64,000 nucleotides of DNA from contig CM043960.1 of NCBI GenBank assembly GCA_014529385.2, forward strand, positions 71,142,410 to 71,206,409, given 5' to 3'. The stretch is from Adiantum capillus-veneris. Its lineage: Eukaryota; Streptophyta; Polypodiopsida; Polypodiales; Pteridaceae. Shown here piece after piece: positions 1 to 14,200 of the stretch. Position numbers and translations under genes: made by a program. The first letter of the stretch is position 1; every line of letters begins with the position of its first letter. The notes under the pieces are model-generated. The model did no database searches and was not told the origin of the DNA. It was given only the letters and a program-made list of their open reading frames with translations.

Positions 1-483
1 CAGAATCTTCAAACACTAGGCTAGATCTGCAAATTGAAAACGCCAGGCTGATCTATAGCAGAAACACTAGATGATCTGCATCCAAAAACGCTAGCTGCTG
101 CTATTGGCTGAAAATGCTAAGTTGTCTTCTGCCGGTCTTGCTGAGGAGAGAACACTGCAAGTTGCTAGAACTTCTTCCGTCTCTTCTGCTAAAAAATGCT
201 AGCACTAGGTTTCTTTTATAGTGCCTTAGCAATTTGCTCTACTCACTTTTCCAACAAAAGTCGCTTTTAATAAAATGACTTATAAGAGGTGGTTCACACG
301 GTAAAATGCCTGCATGATGAAGTGACTGTTCTTGTGCAAGAGAGGGTATGCAAAGGTGATCGGCCTGGGCATGCTTGTCCTGCTAGAGGCTCACAATGTG
401 CCAAGCTCAGTCCTACGCTAAGACTGACGCTAGACTATGGCAGAAGCGTGTCCACGTGGCGCAAGTGAAGTGCGCACGTGACA
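1..483 (-). mobile_element. Family A LTR, partial, cut by window edge
   Basis: Reads as a diverged minus-strand family A LTR: repeated AACACTAGG/AACGCCAGG-type motifs, a middle part like 4,980-5,300, and the terminal GCACGTGACA shared by other family A copies. It lies in SKI2 intron 10. An old copy, more diverged than the others. Confidence 0.7.
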
Positions 484-559
484 CCATGAGGAATAAGGAG
501 GGGAGGAGCTTTGATGAGAGTAATTAGAGCTTCTCAACGCTCAATATTCTTCTAGTTGA

Positions 560-1150
560 AACTCTTACGTCTGCAATCGATTTTTGGTCGACTGGAGGTG
601 CGGCATTATATTCCACTCCTCATAGTCAGGTGTTGTTTGCAAAGGGGGGAGAGGGCCCGGATTTTGCATAGATCCAATCTATCATGGTTTTGTTCTTTGC
701 AAAGGTCCCGGAATAGCTATCTCACAACCCAAGAGTTTGGGCTCAAAGTGTTGCATTTGCCTATTCATGATAAGGAGATTCTGGTGCGGAGTTTATAGAT
801 GACACTACATTGTAGTTGGGTGGCGAGAAAGGCCAATCTTCAGAGAGGCCAACACGCTCAAGACATTTTGCGTGACATTGGGTGCCGCTGGTCAATTTTC
901 GCAAGACACTTACGTTTTTCTGGTCAATAACCCACCCCTGAGTGGTTGTCACTCAATCCCCCTATGGGCACGGGTGTGTGGCTTGGGTTGTCAAATGGGG
1001 CTTGATTTGGCACCAGAGCGGCAGATTGCTTCTACAGGTAGCTTCTACACGCCTCTCTCATTAGCATGAAGGATTGTAGTGGCCAATAAGGTGCCTTTGG
1101 CAACGATACACTACAATACTTCTAGCTGGATCTTTTCGAGCTCTTGCTTG
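560..1150 (+). mobile_element. Degenerate L1 LINE fragment (RT domain)
   Basis: Aligns by eye over its length with 33,130-33,745 of the full-length L1. Shared blocks include AGGCCAATCTTCA, CTTGGGTTGTCA, GCAGATTGCT and CTGGATCTT-TC-GAG. The reading frame has many stops and shifts. It covers the region from just before the catalytic box to the end of the RT palm/thumb. Both ends are missing, so it is a dead fragment in intron 10. Confidence 0.75.
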
Positions 1151-2068
1151 TCTTTTCCTTTAATAACATCAATGTGTAAGGGTCCATGGTGAATTGAAGG
1201 ATCAACCATTGTGTGAAGCATACGTCACTAGATACCCTTTCACAGTATGGTTTATAGGTTACCACTTGCATATGGCACATCCATTCTTCTGGAAGTTACC
1301 TAGCTAGACCCCCAAGCTTACACTCTCACTTGGCCATCATGATAGGCTCATCTCCTTTAAACCATTACAAACGAATTGGCAAGCTAGTCCACCATACCTA
1401 CCCTCTACCTTCCATTACACACACATTGGCATACTAGTCTACCATATATACATTCGTGACTCTACCCAAGTGCATGCGTTGCTTTGCATACCCATTTTAT
1501 ATATGCTCCATACTAAATGAAGATTAGTTTTTCATGATGTTAAGAGAATGAGGTTTTGGTCTAACGGAAGGTAGTTAGCAGTTCCACTTCTTTGGATTTC
1601 CTTTTTTTTAATTAGAAACTTCTTTTGACTCCCATCATTTGGAAATAAATGCCGTGACAGGTGTAAGTCATTCATTCAGATAAATTGGAATTAAAATATA
1701 ATCTGCACCAGCTTGTAAAAACTGATGATGTTTTAACTTTCCTTAGCTTACACTACTGAGTTGATCATATGTAATTGGATACAAACATTACCTCTTGTTC
1801 TGCTCAGGGTAAGTCAACTGTTAATTGTCTGCTTGACAGACAAGATTTCATATTGATATTAAACCCATCAAATTAGCATAACATAAGGCATATAATATTT
1901 AGACTGCATCATTTCAAGCTGCTAGTAAAATGTCCTCCAGCTCTTTTGTGAGTTCTCAAGTTGCTGGGATGAAGGTGGAGGTAAATTAGAACTCTCATAA
2001 ACCTTTTACAAAGATCATTTCCAAGTTTGAGTTTAGTACAGATTAAAGACAATAAAATCAGAAATTAC
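1151..2068. other. SKI2 intron 10, no feature seen
   Basis: AT-rich intron sequence after the exon 10 donor. I looked for the motif II exon (DEVHYVND) on the minus strand and did not find it. No repeat family recognised. Confidence 0.5.
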
Positions 2069-2269
2069 CCACTCAATGTCACGTATGATGTCAGCACCTT
2101 TGTATAACATGGACCGCAAAATTTCAGTTGTCATGATAAGACATGATGCTTCTGGCTTCAGGCTGACATCACCAGTGATGATTCCAACATCAAATCTGTC
2201 AGAAAAATCCCGATATTTCTGATTGCTTATTGTTTTGATGGGTGATGTATACACAGCCCTTGTGCAGTG
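2069..2269 (-). CDS. SKI2: SKI2 exon 10 (motifs Ia-Ic)
   Basis: 67 codons starting [20 protein letters not shown], then [20 protein letters not shown] and [10 protein letters not shown]. This is near-identical to plant SKI2. The donor GTAATT follows at 2,068. The next expected residues (VIFDEVHYVND with motif II) are not found in 1-2,068, so exon 11 lies beyond the window. Confidence 0.95.
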
Positions 2270-5200
2270 CTGAAAAAACATAACAAGACGAATTTGCAAG
2301 TTTAGCAAGCCTAGTGGTTGCAAATGGTGATGCATCAAATTTTGTTAGCCAGTTCACGTACTTTTGTTGACAGCGCAAAAGCATACTCAGCAACCACCGT
2401 CTTTCCTGCTGAAGTGTGGGCAGCAACAAACACAGACTCACCATTTTCAAGATGATATATAGCCTACCAAGAGAAACAAAAACCCTTAGCTTGAGGATCC
2501 AAAATAAACTGTCACAGTCGGGCATTCTAAGACAGGTCTACTTGATGCTTGCATCAAACACATCTATGCAGAGACAAAATTTTACCTCCTTCTGAAAAGC
2601 ATCTAGCTCAAAAGGATAAGATAAAGCCATTTCCGGAACAAATGCAGAAAAACGCTCTAAAAGACCCTCATGGCCGCCTTTTATGGCCCACATCTGCATG
2701 TCAAACAACAGGAAGAAAGAGAGATGACTACTTTTCACCCAAGTCTGTCTATATTATCACTCTGCAATCAGGAACTTTTAGGAGACATTCTCCAAGAACA
2801 AAGAATGCCCTCTTGATTTGGGACGCATTGATCAAATCGTATTAAACACTCTTTAAAGAGAAACATACTGGATATCGATGAGCATAAACTTGTGCTATAT
2901 AATCGATTGTGCAATGACACAAACAGTTAGAAGCAATTCCAATTAAACGAGTTTGAACAAATCAAATTAACCAGTCTTTTAGCAAAAACATACTTGACGT
3001 CAATAAGCATAAACTTGCATCATATGAAACGTTGGTGCAATGGTACCAACACTGCTCCACAGGAATGGCATAAGGCATGACCAGTAGAGCTAAAAGACTT
3101 ACCCCAGAGTCCTTTTCTTTGGCAGGAGCAACTGAAACTTTAAGTTTTTTAACATCTGCAAGAATATTGTCAAGAATGCCCATCTCTGCCTCCAAAATGT
3201 CCTCTTTGATTTCAACAGGTTTTTGGCTTTCATTGCCTCTCTCCAGATCAGTGTCACTTGGTTTCGCACCTACAACAGAAGATTATTAGTCGATAAGAAG
3301 GGTTTTTTGCATACAGAATGGGTATATAGTAGCCAATACTAGCTCCCCCCCCCCCCCCCCCCCCCCCCCCCCTTCCTTTTTCAAGAAAAAAAGCCACCTC
3401 CTCTGGTCATTGGACACACAAGTAGATTCACGCGACCATTGCCTGAAACTAAGAATGATTTTTAGTAGCAATTGCATCATTCATACACTTTTAGATATCT
3501 ATAGATCTAAGTTCTAAGACACATACACACACACTTTTGTGTAATACTTGTTGTTCGTGCTCCCCAAGGATCAATCCTGCACACATGACAGCCAAATCCG
3601 CACTCAAAACAACATAAGGGATAGCCATCTGACTCACCTCCCAGCCATAGAGCCAAGCTGGCTCACTCCCAAGCCCTGGAGCCTGAAACTACTCTGGACT
3701 AGTGCCTCATCTCAATAACTAGCGTCCCATACCACCAGCCCGCATCCTAGCTTGGGTGTCCAAGCAAGTGCTACCAAGGCTCTACACTCCAAGTATGGTG
3801 ATTACACAAGATAGTTCACAAATGATCCTAGGGTCCTATTTATAGAATTCCTTACCTTCATGGTGCATTCACACGCAAGGCCGGTTCACACTGGCCGGAC
3901 ATTGCTAAGGCGCCCAACCTGATGTCTAGGGGCGTAACACTTGCCCCCTTACATAAAAATTGTTGTTCTCAGCAATTTCCTCTGTTATGAACGGGGCAAC
4001 AGACTCTTCAACAACCTCACAGACTTCCAAGTAGTAGCTCACTTAGGTCTATGTTTCCACTTGATCGGGTACTCTGAATAAGAGGTCCAACGAGACCGCT
4101 TTACCGTTTAGCGGACTATCTATATCAAGCAATATCCTCCAAGTTAGGGACTTCCCCCAGCGGCTTAACCTGCTCATCCTGTCCAAATGCTCCTTTAAAC
4201 GGCTAACATGGAACAATAGATGAAAGCCAAGGTATGAGGTACCTCCAACTTATAAGGCACTGCTCTCATCTTCTCCAAGTATTTGAACAGTCCACAATAC
4301 CCAAAAGGTTATATGTACTTATTGGTGCAGAGAGTGTTAGAGTCACTCAGTATTTAAGATATACCCATATGCTTGCTTGGAGCTCTCGAAGCTGCCTATG
4401 CTTGTGTCAGGTGCAGCGGAAGTGAATGTTGAACTTTGCTCAAGATGAGTGTAGTGAGAGAGTGCAAATGATCACAAACAAAGTGGTAAACACTCTGAAT
4501 GAAGGTGTTGAGACTGAGAGATAGAGAGAGAAGAATACGACACCAGAAAAGTTGTCAAGCCCTTCTCCAAGGGCCCCACTCTCTATGGCAACAGCGGTCT
4601 ACTATTGATTGCACAAATCTCTATAATGCAATGGACTTGCCGACGATGTCGACAACGACGAGAACGACGATGAGACGGGCTAAAATCTGAAAATGCTAAG
4701 GGCTGAAATCTGCAAATCTTGTATCTGCTGAATTAATACTCTATGTCGGTGATGACGGCGGTGACAATGACTCGACGACGATGCTCTGAAAATGCAGATG
4801 CTGAAATCTTTGAATAGCGGGCTGAATCTACAAACGCTGGTTGATCTAACCATGCGGCGAGGATCTACTGCGGGAAGGTGAGATCTGCGAGGTTTGGGGG
4901 CTGTTCTGCGGTGTCTATAGGCTGAAAACTGAAAACGCTGAAGATATGATGCTCCTATAGCCGGGAATCTGCAAAACGCTAGGCTGACTTGCTGATCCAA
5001 AAACGCTAGGCTGATCTGTTGTCTTGCTGCAAAAACGCTAGGGAATCTATTGTGATCTGCTATTGCCGGGTTGATCTGCAACTGCAAAACGCTAGGGCTG
5101 ATCTGCAAATGCCGGGCTTTTCTTGATGGCTGAAAACGCTAGGTTGCCTGCCGCGGAGTCTTGTTGAGAAGGTGCTCTCTTGGACACTGAGTCCCGGCTT

Positions 5201-8200
5201 CTACCAGAAAGTGCTAGCGCTAGGTTTCCTTATATATTAACTTGGCCAAATTGCCCCCACCCAGTTTCCCAACAAAGTCACTTATTAATAATAAGTGAAA
5301 AATGGCTAAAATAAGGAAAATACGTTTTGTGCATTGTAAAATGCTCCTAATGGATTCTGATGGTAATGCTGATGATCATGTTGTGTGTCACGTAACACAT
5401 CCAACCCTATGTGTCCGTGGCAAGCTACACCACAGCAGGGTTCAGTCAGTCTAGATTAGTAGTGATCTGGCATTTTTGTGAGTCTATTCGTAGACCGTGC
5501 ATGGCGAGTCCCTTAGCATAGATGCATATCCTCCGGTTGCACACAGCATGATCATCGGGATTCCCATCAGGATCCATTAGCATCAGTTAGGGGAATATTT
5601 CCAGTGCATTTAGCCTTTTGTCCTATTTATTGGTTATTTTCACTTATTATTTTTAAGTGACTTTCCAACAAAAGTAGGTAGGGCAATTTTGCTAAGTTAA
5701 TATATAAGCAAACCCAAGTTAGCACTTTCTGGCAGAAGAGGCAGCACGAGCTTCCCGCTCAACAAGCAACTTCTCAACAGTACCCCCCCTCATGATCCCC
5801 TAGCGCCATACTTCCCCATCCCTTGGCGTTTCCAAGCATCAGCATCACCATCGACTCCATCTCCTTGGTGTTTCTCCCCCACAGCAAATCATCGCCGAGA
5901 GCCTCTTACCTGGCGTTTTTCTCACAACAAAACAACCCCAGCTTTAGCGTTTTACTAACGCTAGACCACAAGCATCCATCACCGTTTTGTGGCGGTTTTC
6001 TCAGCTTGTAGGACTCAGCCATTGCAGCGTTTTCAGCATAGAATAGACCCCCCAAACCATCATTTTTCATCAGGTACAAAACAGTCCAAAACGCAGCCTG
6101 ACAGGTCCAGCCTCTCAGCGTTTTTGCCCCAGCAAGAACCCGACAAGAGCCATTCATTTTCAGCCAAGAACCATCGACAAAAACAGTCATTTTCAGCCCC
6201 AGAATCAGCCATGAAATTCAGCAGTTAGAAGATCTCAGATTTCAGCCACTAAGTCGCCGTCGTCATCACCGTCGTCGTCATCGGCATAGTCCAAATTGCA
6301 TCAGTCCATTGCATTCGCATTGTACACCTTTGTGCAATCAAAGTAGACCACTCTCGCCGACGAGAGTGGGGCTTTCGAAAGAGGGTTTTACAACCTCTCG
6401 GGTGTCGTATCTCTTCTCTCTCCTTCTCTCGGTCTCATTCACTTGCACGCACAATATCCACTCACTTTGTTCGTGACCACAACACTCTACAAAACGGAAA
6501 GCTCTCTCTTTCCCTAAGAACTAAAAGGAACCCTTGAGCAATAAAGATCACTAATCTTGAGAAAATACAACATTCATTCCGCTGCACCTAACATTGGTAT
6601 CAAAGCTTTGGAAGTGTTCTGCATTACTCAAGGAAAGAACCACAAGAATTTTTTTTTGCTTGTAGAGATCGCACCAACCCAAGTTTACTTGGGCGTGGTG
6701 ATTCCTAATCATGTTTTGTTGAAGAGTGACAGGAATCCCGAGAAAGAAGGGCTTGTCCAGCCTCCCCTTGTGTCTCTTTTCACTCATTGAAAGCGGACCA
6801 TGCACTTAGCGGCCGGCCAATCGACGTGAGGTGGGAAAAAGCAACCTTGGTGTGAGCGCAAGGCCGCCACGGGGTGCGCCCGCAGAAAAGGGTAGAACTC
6901 GGGTGAAGAGAAGATCCTTCTCCAACACGATTTGCAAGCGAAAGAACCCTTCAAGACCTCAAGAACCTCAAGATCCTCAAGAACCCAAGATTCTCACGAA
7001 TCAAGGACCTCAAGAACCCAAGTTCCTCGCGAGCTTAAGACCCCAAGATTATAGTGCATGGTCGTCACCGAAGCAGAATGGATACTTCGCATACAGGTGA
7101 TGAGCATGAGAGAGACGACAAAGACTCGTCCCCACCCGGAGATGATTTCTTCAACCCTCCCCCTTCGCCATCTACGCCACCAAGTGCTCTGGAGGCAGTG
7201 GTCACACAGATGATGGCCATGATGGATAGACAAGAAGCAAGTCGCCTTGCTCAGGACCGTGAGCGCCTTGCTCAGGAACGTGAGCGCATTGCGCTTGCCG
7301 CAATACAAGAAGAAAATCGACTTGCTCAGGACCGTGAGCGCCTTGCTCAGGAACGTGAGTGCATTGCTCTTGCCGCAAAACAAGAAGAAAATCGACTTGC
7401 TTTCGAACGCGAGCGCGATGACGAGAGGCTCAAAGGGAGATTCGTCATCAAGAGTTTATTTCCCACATCCTACCGAACCACCCAAAGATCGTGGAAGTTT
7501 GTCAAGTGGCGCAAGCCACGAAGCGGATTCCAATCATCCAGTCACAGAAAAGCTGACTTTCAGTAAGTATGACGGTAAGATGGATGCTACGGTTATTCAT
7601 TCTTGGTTGCATCAATTTAATGCTTATTTTGCGACACTAAGAAGACAGGAAATAGCAAAGTTTTGACGGCAGCTATGTACCTTGCCGGTGATGCCATCAA
7701 TTGGTACCACGCATGGCAAGAGGCACACCTAGCCGCGCACCTAGAGGCAGCCGACGATTTCACGCCCCTCTCTTTTAGTTGGGCTGATTTCCAAGACAAG
7801 CTCAATGCGCGGTTTATGCCACCTCAGTACCTTGCACGATTGAAGGACGATTGGCGCGCTCTCAAGTAAAATGGTATGCCGGTTATGTCTTTTTCTAATC
7901 GAGTTTTACAGCTAGGTACCCAGCTATGCATGTTGGATGATGAACGCAAAGAGGCTTTTCTCTTTGGATTGGACGAGTATATCAAGTACGATGTGGAGGT
8001 ATTCGATCCAATCGATCTCAATAAGGCGGTAGCGATTGCTCTCGCACAGGAGATGAAGCACAACAAGGGAAAGCCTAAGGAGAACAAGACTTCCACAAGT
8101 ACCTCGGAGACTCCGCAGAACGGTAAGAACGGTAAGAATGGTAAGAATGATAACTCTTCTAACCAATCTTCCAACAGTCTCTCATCAAAGAATTCTTCCA

Positions 8201-11200
8201 ATGAATCTTAGGGTAAGGCTAACACAACTGCTAAACCTAAGCTTACTCCATATGAAAAGGTAGCACAAGGAATTGTAGGAGGTTATATCACGTCGGAAGA
8301 ACAAAGCACATATTCTAAGGAAGGTCGTTGTTTTCATTGTCACATTAAGGGTCACATAAAAAGAACATGTCCTAAGCTTGAATCGAATGATCTAAAGAAC
8401 CCACAGCACCCACTACATCTGTCAATGCAATGAATGATAACACGGGTGTGCCCAAAGTTTCTCAGGACCCTCCCATTGATGATTCTCTCATTAAATGTTA
8501 TGGTCGTACGTCGGGGCACCGTTTTGTCATATCGTTTGACCCAGGTAGTATGCATGATGTGATCAGCCCCTCTCTTGTTGAGAGAGCCCGCCTCGAAGTT
8601 AGTCCGAGATCTCCTATCGAGGTCTCTGGCTTTCGTCCTGGTATGGACACTCTCATCACAAAGGAGTGCCTTGATGTGTTGTTTGCAATTCAACAGACTG
8701 CCTTCACTAGAAGATTTGTTGTTTCTCCTCTCTCAGGATGTGATATGATTTTAGGCATGAAATGGTTTCGTGAAATAAACACTCTCGTTGATTAGGAGGC
8801 TAACACTTTAACTCTCAATGCCAAAAGTGATTCTCCTACTGTCTTTCATGGAGTGGATACTTCTCCTTCTCCATCTCTCATTGCTAATATGCAGGACAAG
8901 ATTGAAAGGATTCGGGATAAGGAGATCCTTTCTCCACAGCATGACACACAGGATTTGCATGATTGTGTGAAGCATGATGATGATTTGATTGACCATGATT
9001 TGCATGATGATTTAGATGATAAAGATAACCATGATGAATTGCATGAACAAGATGTGATTATTCGCAAGGATGATGTGTTAGTTGATGCTTTTTCTAGCGA
9101 AGCTAACCTCGTTGCAGATTCGATCAATCACCAAGAATCGATCTTGGCTTTCGAGTCGAGGTCCACAGATCCCCTACCAGAAGATTTGCTAGATCCCGAA
9201 GAACCGATCTTGGCTCTCGAGCCTTGGTCAAAAGCACCCTCACAGGAAGTATTATGTGTTTGCATGATTGATACGCACGCATTGTTCGAGCGTTTGATTC
9301 GTGAAGGTTTCCTGTATTTTAGTCAACATCATTCTGTGATCCCATTTCCTAGGCATGACATATTGTATGTTGAGCACGTTTCTATCATGAATGAGCACGA
9401 ATGTATGCGGATTGTTCATGAAAAGTTCAAAAGTTTGTATGTAAGGAAGTCACATTCCGTGTCTCTTCCTTGGCATGACATAGTTTCCGAAAGAGCACAT
9501 GATAGTATGAGCACCAAACATGGGCATTTCCATTGTGATTTGCCACAGTTGATTGATGTCAATCAAACAGAAAAGATTCGAGCGCATTGTTTGCATGTGT
9601 TTGATGAACAGGTTGTCACTCCGTCAATTTGTTTATCTACATTGCATACACAGTCTTTAGAGAAGACAAGATTTTTTTCCTTCACTTTACATGGAATGGG
9701 TATGGGAGATGGTTTCAGGAATTTTCAGCCATGGAGATTCTTGAAGATGAAGGAAACGGGACTCTCGACGAAGTTGAAGCAAGAAAGGAGATTCAGAAGA
9801 CTTTGTGTCGCTTTCGGCACGGCCCAAAGAAGCAAGCGTTGCAGACCTTTATGAAGTTCAAGTACCCTGCGACCCACACATCAGAGTGGGCCGGCAAAGA
9901 GTCCCTTCCAGGATTCCGGATGCTGTTGGCGATCTCCCTCGACGCCATACAGTTCGGTACCAGTACCTCACTTTGAAAAGGAGGGGATGTAACGTAACAC
10001 ATCCAACCCTATGTGTCCGTGGACAAGCTACACCACAGCAGGGTTCAATCAGTCTAGATTAGCAGTGATCTGGCACTTTTGTGAGTCTATTCGTAGACCG
10101 TGCATGCCCAGACACTTAGCATAGATGCATATCCTCCGGTTGCACACAACATGATCATCGGAATTCCCATCAGTTCCATTAGCATCAATTAGGGGAATTT
10201 TCCAGTGCATTTAGCCTATTTTCCTAATTATTGGTTATTTTCACTTATTATTTTTAAGTGACTTTCCAACAAAAGTAGGTAGGGCAATTTTGCTAAGTTA
10301 ATATATAAGCAAACCCAAGTTAGCGCTTTCTGGCAGAAGAGGCAGCAGGAGCTTCCCGCTCGACAGGCAACTTCTCAACAGCACCCCCCCTCATGATCCC
10401 CTAGCGCCATACTTCCCATCCCTTGGCGTTTCCAAGCATCAGCATCACCATCGACTCCATCTCCTTGGTGTTTCTCCCCCACAGCAAATCATCGCCGAGA
10501 GCCTCTTACCTGGCGTTTTTCTCACAACAAAACAACCCCAGCTTTAGCGTTTTACTAACGCTAGACCACAAGCATCCATCACCGTTTTGTGGCGGTTTTC
10601 TCAGCTTGTATGACTCAGCCATTGCAGCGTTTTCAGCATAGAATAGACCCCCCAAACCATCATTTTTCATCAGGTACAAAACAGTCCAAAACGCAGCCTG
10701 ACAGGTCCAGCCTCTCAGCGTTTTTGCCCCAGCAAGAACCCGACAAGAGCCATTCATTTTCAGCCAAGAACCATCGACAAAAACAGTCATTTTCAGCCCC
10801 AGAATCAGCCATGAAATTCAGCAGTTAGAAGATCTCAGATTTCAGCCACTAAGTCGCCGTCGTCATCACCGTCGTCGTCATCGGCATAGTCCAAATTGCA
10901 TCAGTCCATTGCATTCGCATTGTACACCTTTGTGCAATCAAAGTAGACCACTCTCGCCGACGAGAGTGGGGCTTTCGAAAGAGGGTTTTACAACCTCTCG
11001 GGTGTCGTATCTCTTCTCTCTCCTTCTCTCGGTCTCATTCACTTGCACGCACAATATCCACTCACTTTGTTCGTGACCACAACACTCTACAAAACGGAAA
11101 GCTCTCTCTTTCCCTAAAAACTAAAAGGAACCCTTGAGCAATAAAGATCACTAATCTTGAGAAAATACAGCATTCATTCTGCTGCACCTAACACTATGTG

Positions 11201-14200
11201 CAACCAGAGGATATGCATCTACTCTTAAGTGCCTGGACATGCACGGTCCGCGAACAGACTCACATTAGTGCCAAAACACTTCCTAAGCTAAGCTAACTGA
11301 ACTGAACCCAACCCAATTCATGTCATGAAGTAGCTTGTCCACGTACACATAGGGTTAGATGTGCACGTGACAACTTGTTAGCATAAAAGGTTGCACAATC
11401 CTATGTAATCTTTATGCTTTACTTCGCTATCATGAGCATTTCCTCCATAGCTTGAAGATCCACTGCAGATTGCAATTGGACTCTTTTGAGTTCAATAGCA
11501 ATAAGTGGTTTCAACTCATAATTATACATAAGCATGTAAGGACAAACCACTGGCCGCAAGTGTGGGACTGTTATAAGCCAATTAGCCACATAGGACAGCA
11601 TGCTAGTCCAATACCCTCTCCAAAACAGCAGAGCTAAATAAGCCATGTGACAGGTGCCAGCATGTGGCGACCTTCATGCATGAAGGAGGACGTATATCCA
11701 TTACATTATGGCTGCTGTACACAGCCACAATCAAGTTGGCACAATACTCACTCAGTCAGGGAAATGGGCACCTCTCATGGGAGCTGGATTGGGCCATAAC
11801 CACCACTGGCAGCACTTTTACTGGATGCAACTATCACCATGCTTAATGATTGCAAACACAAACAAGGATAACCACCCAGAAGGGCTGTCCTGAACCACTC
11901 TGTCCTGCTGAATTTAGCAACTTAGAGAAAGTACCGTATCTGCTGCAGCAAACCACCTGAAGCAGCTGATGAAAACTGAACTAAACAGCCCACGGTAACT
12001 GCCCTACGGGTGGGGTGGGCTTAGCTAGGGAGAGCAACTGCCCTGTACAGCTGAGCATAAGCAACCTGGTCTGCCATTGACATCCCCCAATGAAGTGAGG
12101 CCACAAGGCATATCTGAGTGGAGACAATGAGGTGTCCCATTCAGCAACCATAACTGCTTGCAAGAAAGCCCATTGCCTGGACCAACCGTCTAATGGCAGG
12201 GACCATGCTTGGGCCACCAAGCAACCATAACCTCTTGCAAGCAGGCTCCTTGCCTGGGGGAACACGCTCATCACTTGGGCATGAACTGCCCTCCTATGGT
12301 GTAATGGATTAGAATCACCCAGCTGCAATTGACCGAGATCTTTTTTCTGCAATCTGCGGATGCTGCATAGCTCCTTAGGGGTTGCAAAAATTGGCATGCC
12401 CCTTAACCGCCTCCAAGCTGGGGCACTTTCTCTCTCTCGATTCACATCGACAGCTCCTTACAATTACCCCCAAGCTGAGCTACAAACTATACTCGCCAAT
12501 ACAAAGAAGCTCCCAGCTACGAAATCAACGAGGGTGTTAGCATTTCCCCATGAAAAATGAAGACTGGCTCCAAACGTCATGTGCTCTTGCCAACACCAAC
12601 CACCACACGTGGGAATCCATGGAAATAGAACATAGAAAGAAAATACATACCAGAGATTGCCACAGCCGGCTGGCATGTGCCCCCCATACCTACTCCTCCT
12701 GCTAGTAGTGTCCCATACCACCCTATGCAGGAGTGGAGTAGACCCGTTAGGCTCGACCATTGCCCACCCATGAGCTCTAATAGTTTTGTGCTTGTCGCCA
12801 TGCAATATGGAAAAGCAGGAAGTAGCTCTCATTAGTGCTCCCAAAGGATCCATCCTACACAGGTGACATTACACAAGCCAAGCATGCACATAAAGCAGTA
12901 AAAGGGTAGGAACTGACTGATCTCCCAACCATAGAGTCGAACTCGCTCGTCCCTGAGCCTGGGAGCAGATACTCCGGTCTTGTGTCTCATCTCAAGGCTG
13001 GCATCCTTATAGTCAAAGTGCGGTGATAACACAAGAAACTATTTACAAAATTCCTTAACCCCCCTTCAACTAAGGATGCATTCACACGAAGGGCAGTTCA
13101 CAATAGCCAAACATTGCCAAGGCACCCATCCTGATGCCTAAGGATGCACCACTTATATTACTGGTGGGAAACCTCAGAATGAGGTCAGATGAGGGAAACC
13201 CACAAATAAGAGATGTACAGAGTAAATCCTGCAGTCCACCCATGAAGAAAACGGTCGAGGCAGTGAACAACTAAAAGCAATCAAAAAACAGCTCTGGTCC
13301 CAAATGGTGAGCAAGAAGTGTAACAGCTATTAAAGAGACATCCGAAAGAAGTGACAAGAAACTTTTGGAGTCTTCAAGAAACGGACCACAAAGCTAATGA
13401 TGGACCAAGTTGAAGAAGATGGTAGCATCCATATAAAGGGTAGGACAGCACACCAAACAGCCAGAACCACTTCCCAGAGTGACCGGACGGGAATCTAACA
13501 CGTAGGCAACTAGAAATGCGCAAAAGCAATGCCCCAGAGGTGGGACAGCACCAAAGAAAATGTGCATAGATCTCCTCCACATTCTAACATCATGGGCATC
13601 ATGCTACTAAAATTTTGCATTTTGCAAGTACGCCTACTTGCAGCACTCCAACAAGGCATCACCATAGGAATAAATGTTCCTAAGAGGAAGACAAATTTTC
13701 CACACACATATTCCAAAGAGGCTCCCTACAAAGAGGGGTCGAATGTGGCCACTTGGAGCATGATGTCATAGCAACCACCTCATCAAATTTGGGCCTAAGA
13801 TGCTTCTCTCCATTTATAAGAAAGAGAGCTCCTGTACACACTTCAAGAATAGTGCAAACAATGTCTCTTTGATTCACTCTTAGTCATGAACGGACCATTG
13901 CTATTTCCTCCTTAATCCAACATGTGGTATCAGAGCCTCATGAGGATTAGTACTTCCTAATCCATTAGCCTAATAGCCCACTTTAAGATCGCGTCTTAGG
14001 TTGGCTAGGAAGTAATCATTTAGTTAAACTCTCTCTCACTAATTAAATCATATGCGGGCATTTCTTGGGCTACCCCATGAGCCACTACCCTCCATGATTA
14101 GTTGCATTTGATTGGGAACAGATTAGGTTTACACACTTCAAGAACAATGCAAACTATGTCTCTTTCACTTTCTCTTGAATGGCTCATTGTTCTTTCCTCC

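Larger units (their letters stand above)
5386..11193 (+). mobile_element. Family A LTR retrotransposon, copy 1
   Basis: Near-complete element. 5' LTR 5,386-6,593, tRNA-Met primer site TGGTATCAAAGC at 6,595, internal region 6,594-9,987, purine tract AAAAGGAGGGGA at 9,976, 3' LTR 9,988-11,193 (TG...CA). The two LTRs are almost identical by eye over long stretches, so the insertion is recent. Internal order: proline/basic leader, gag with a CCHC knuckle, aspartic protease, then an HD-rich ORF ending just before the purine tract. No reverse transcriptase, RNase H or integrase is recognisable. Coding parts carry a handful of breaks. It sits inside another family A LTR in SKI2 intron 6. Confidence 0.93.

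Noticed and set aside
1-2068. SKI2 exon 11 with motif II
   Set aside because: I scanned the minus strand for DEVHYVND-type coding and found none; the exon must lie outside.
3286-3480. Minus-strand ORF with a glycine run
   Set aside because: Encoded by the C28 homopolymer inside SKI2 intron 6.
5823-6228. Overlapping 62-94-residue ORFs repeated at 10,423-10,828
   Set aside because: They lie inside the two LTRs of family A copy 1; conservation only reflects LTR identity, and the frames are not kept in other family A LTRs.
6594-6606. tRNA-like sequence
   Set aside because: It is the primer-binding site complementary to tRNA-Met; no tRNA gene fold surrounds it. The same applies at 13,925, 24,342-24,354, 25,660-25,672 and 62,813.
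11981-12445. 154-residue minus-strand ORF as a possible gene
   Set aside because: No recognisable motif, located in an intron of SKI2 between retroelements, codon pattern unremarkable.
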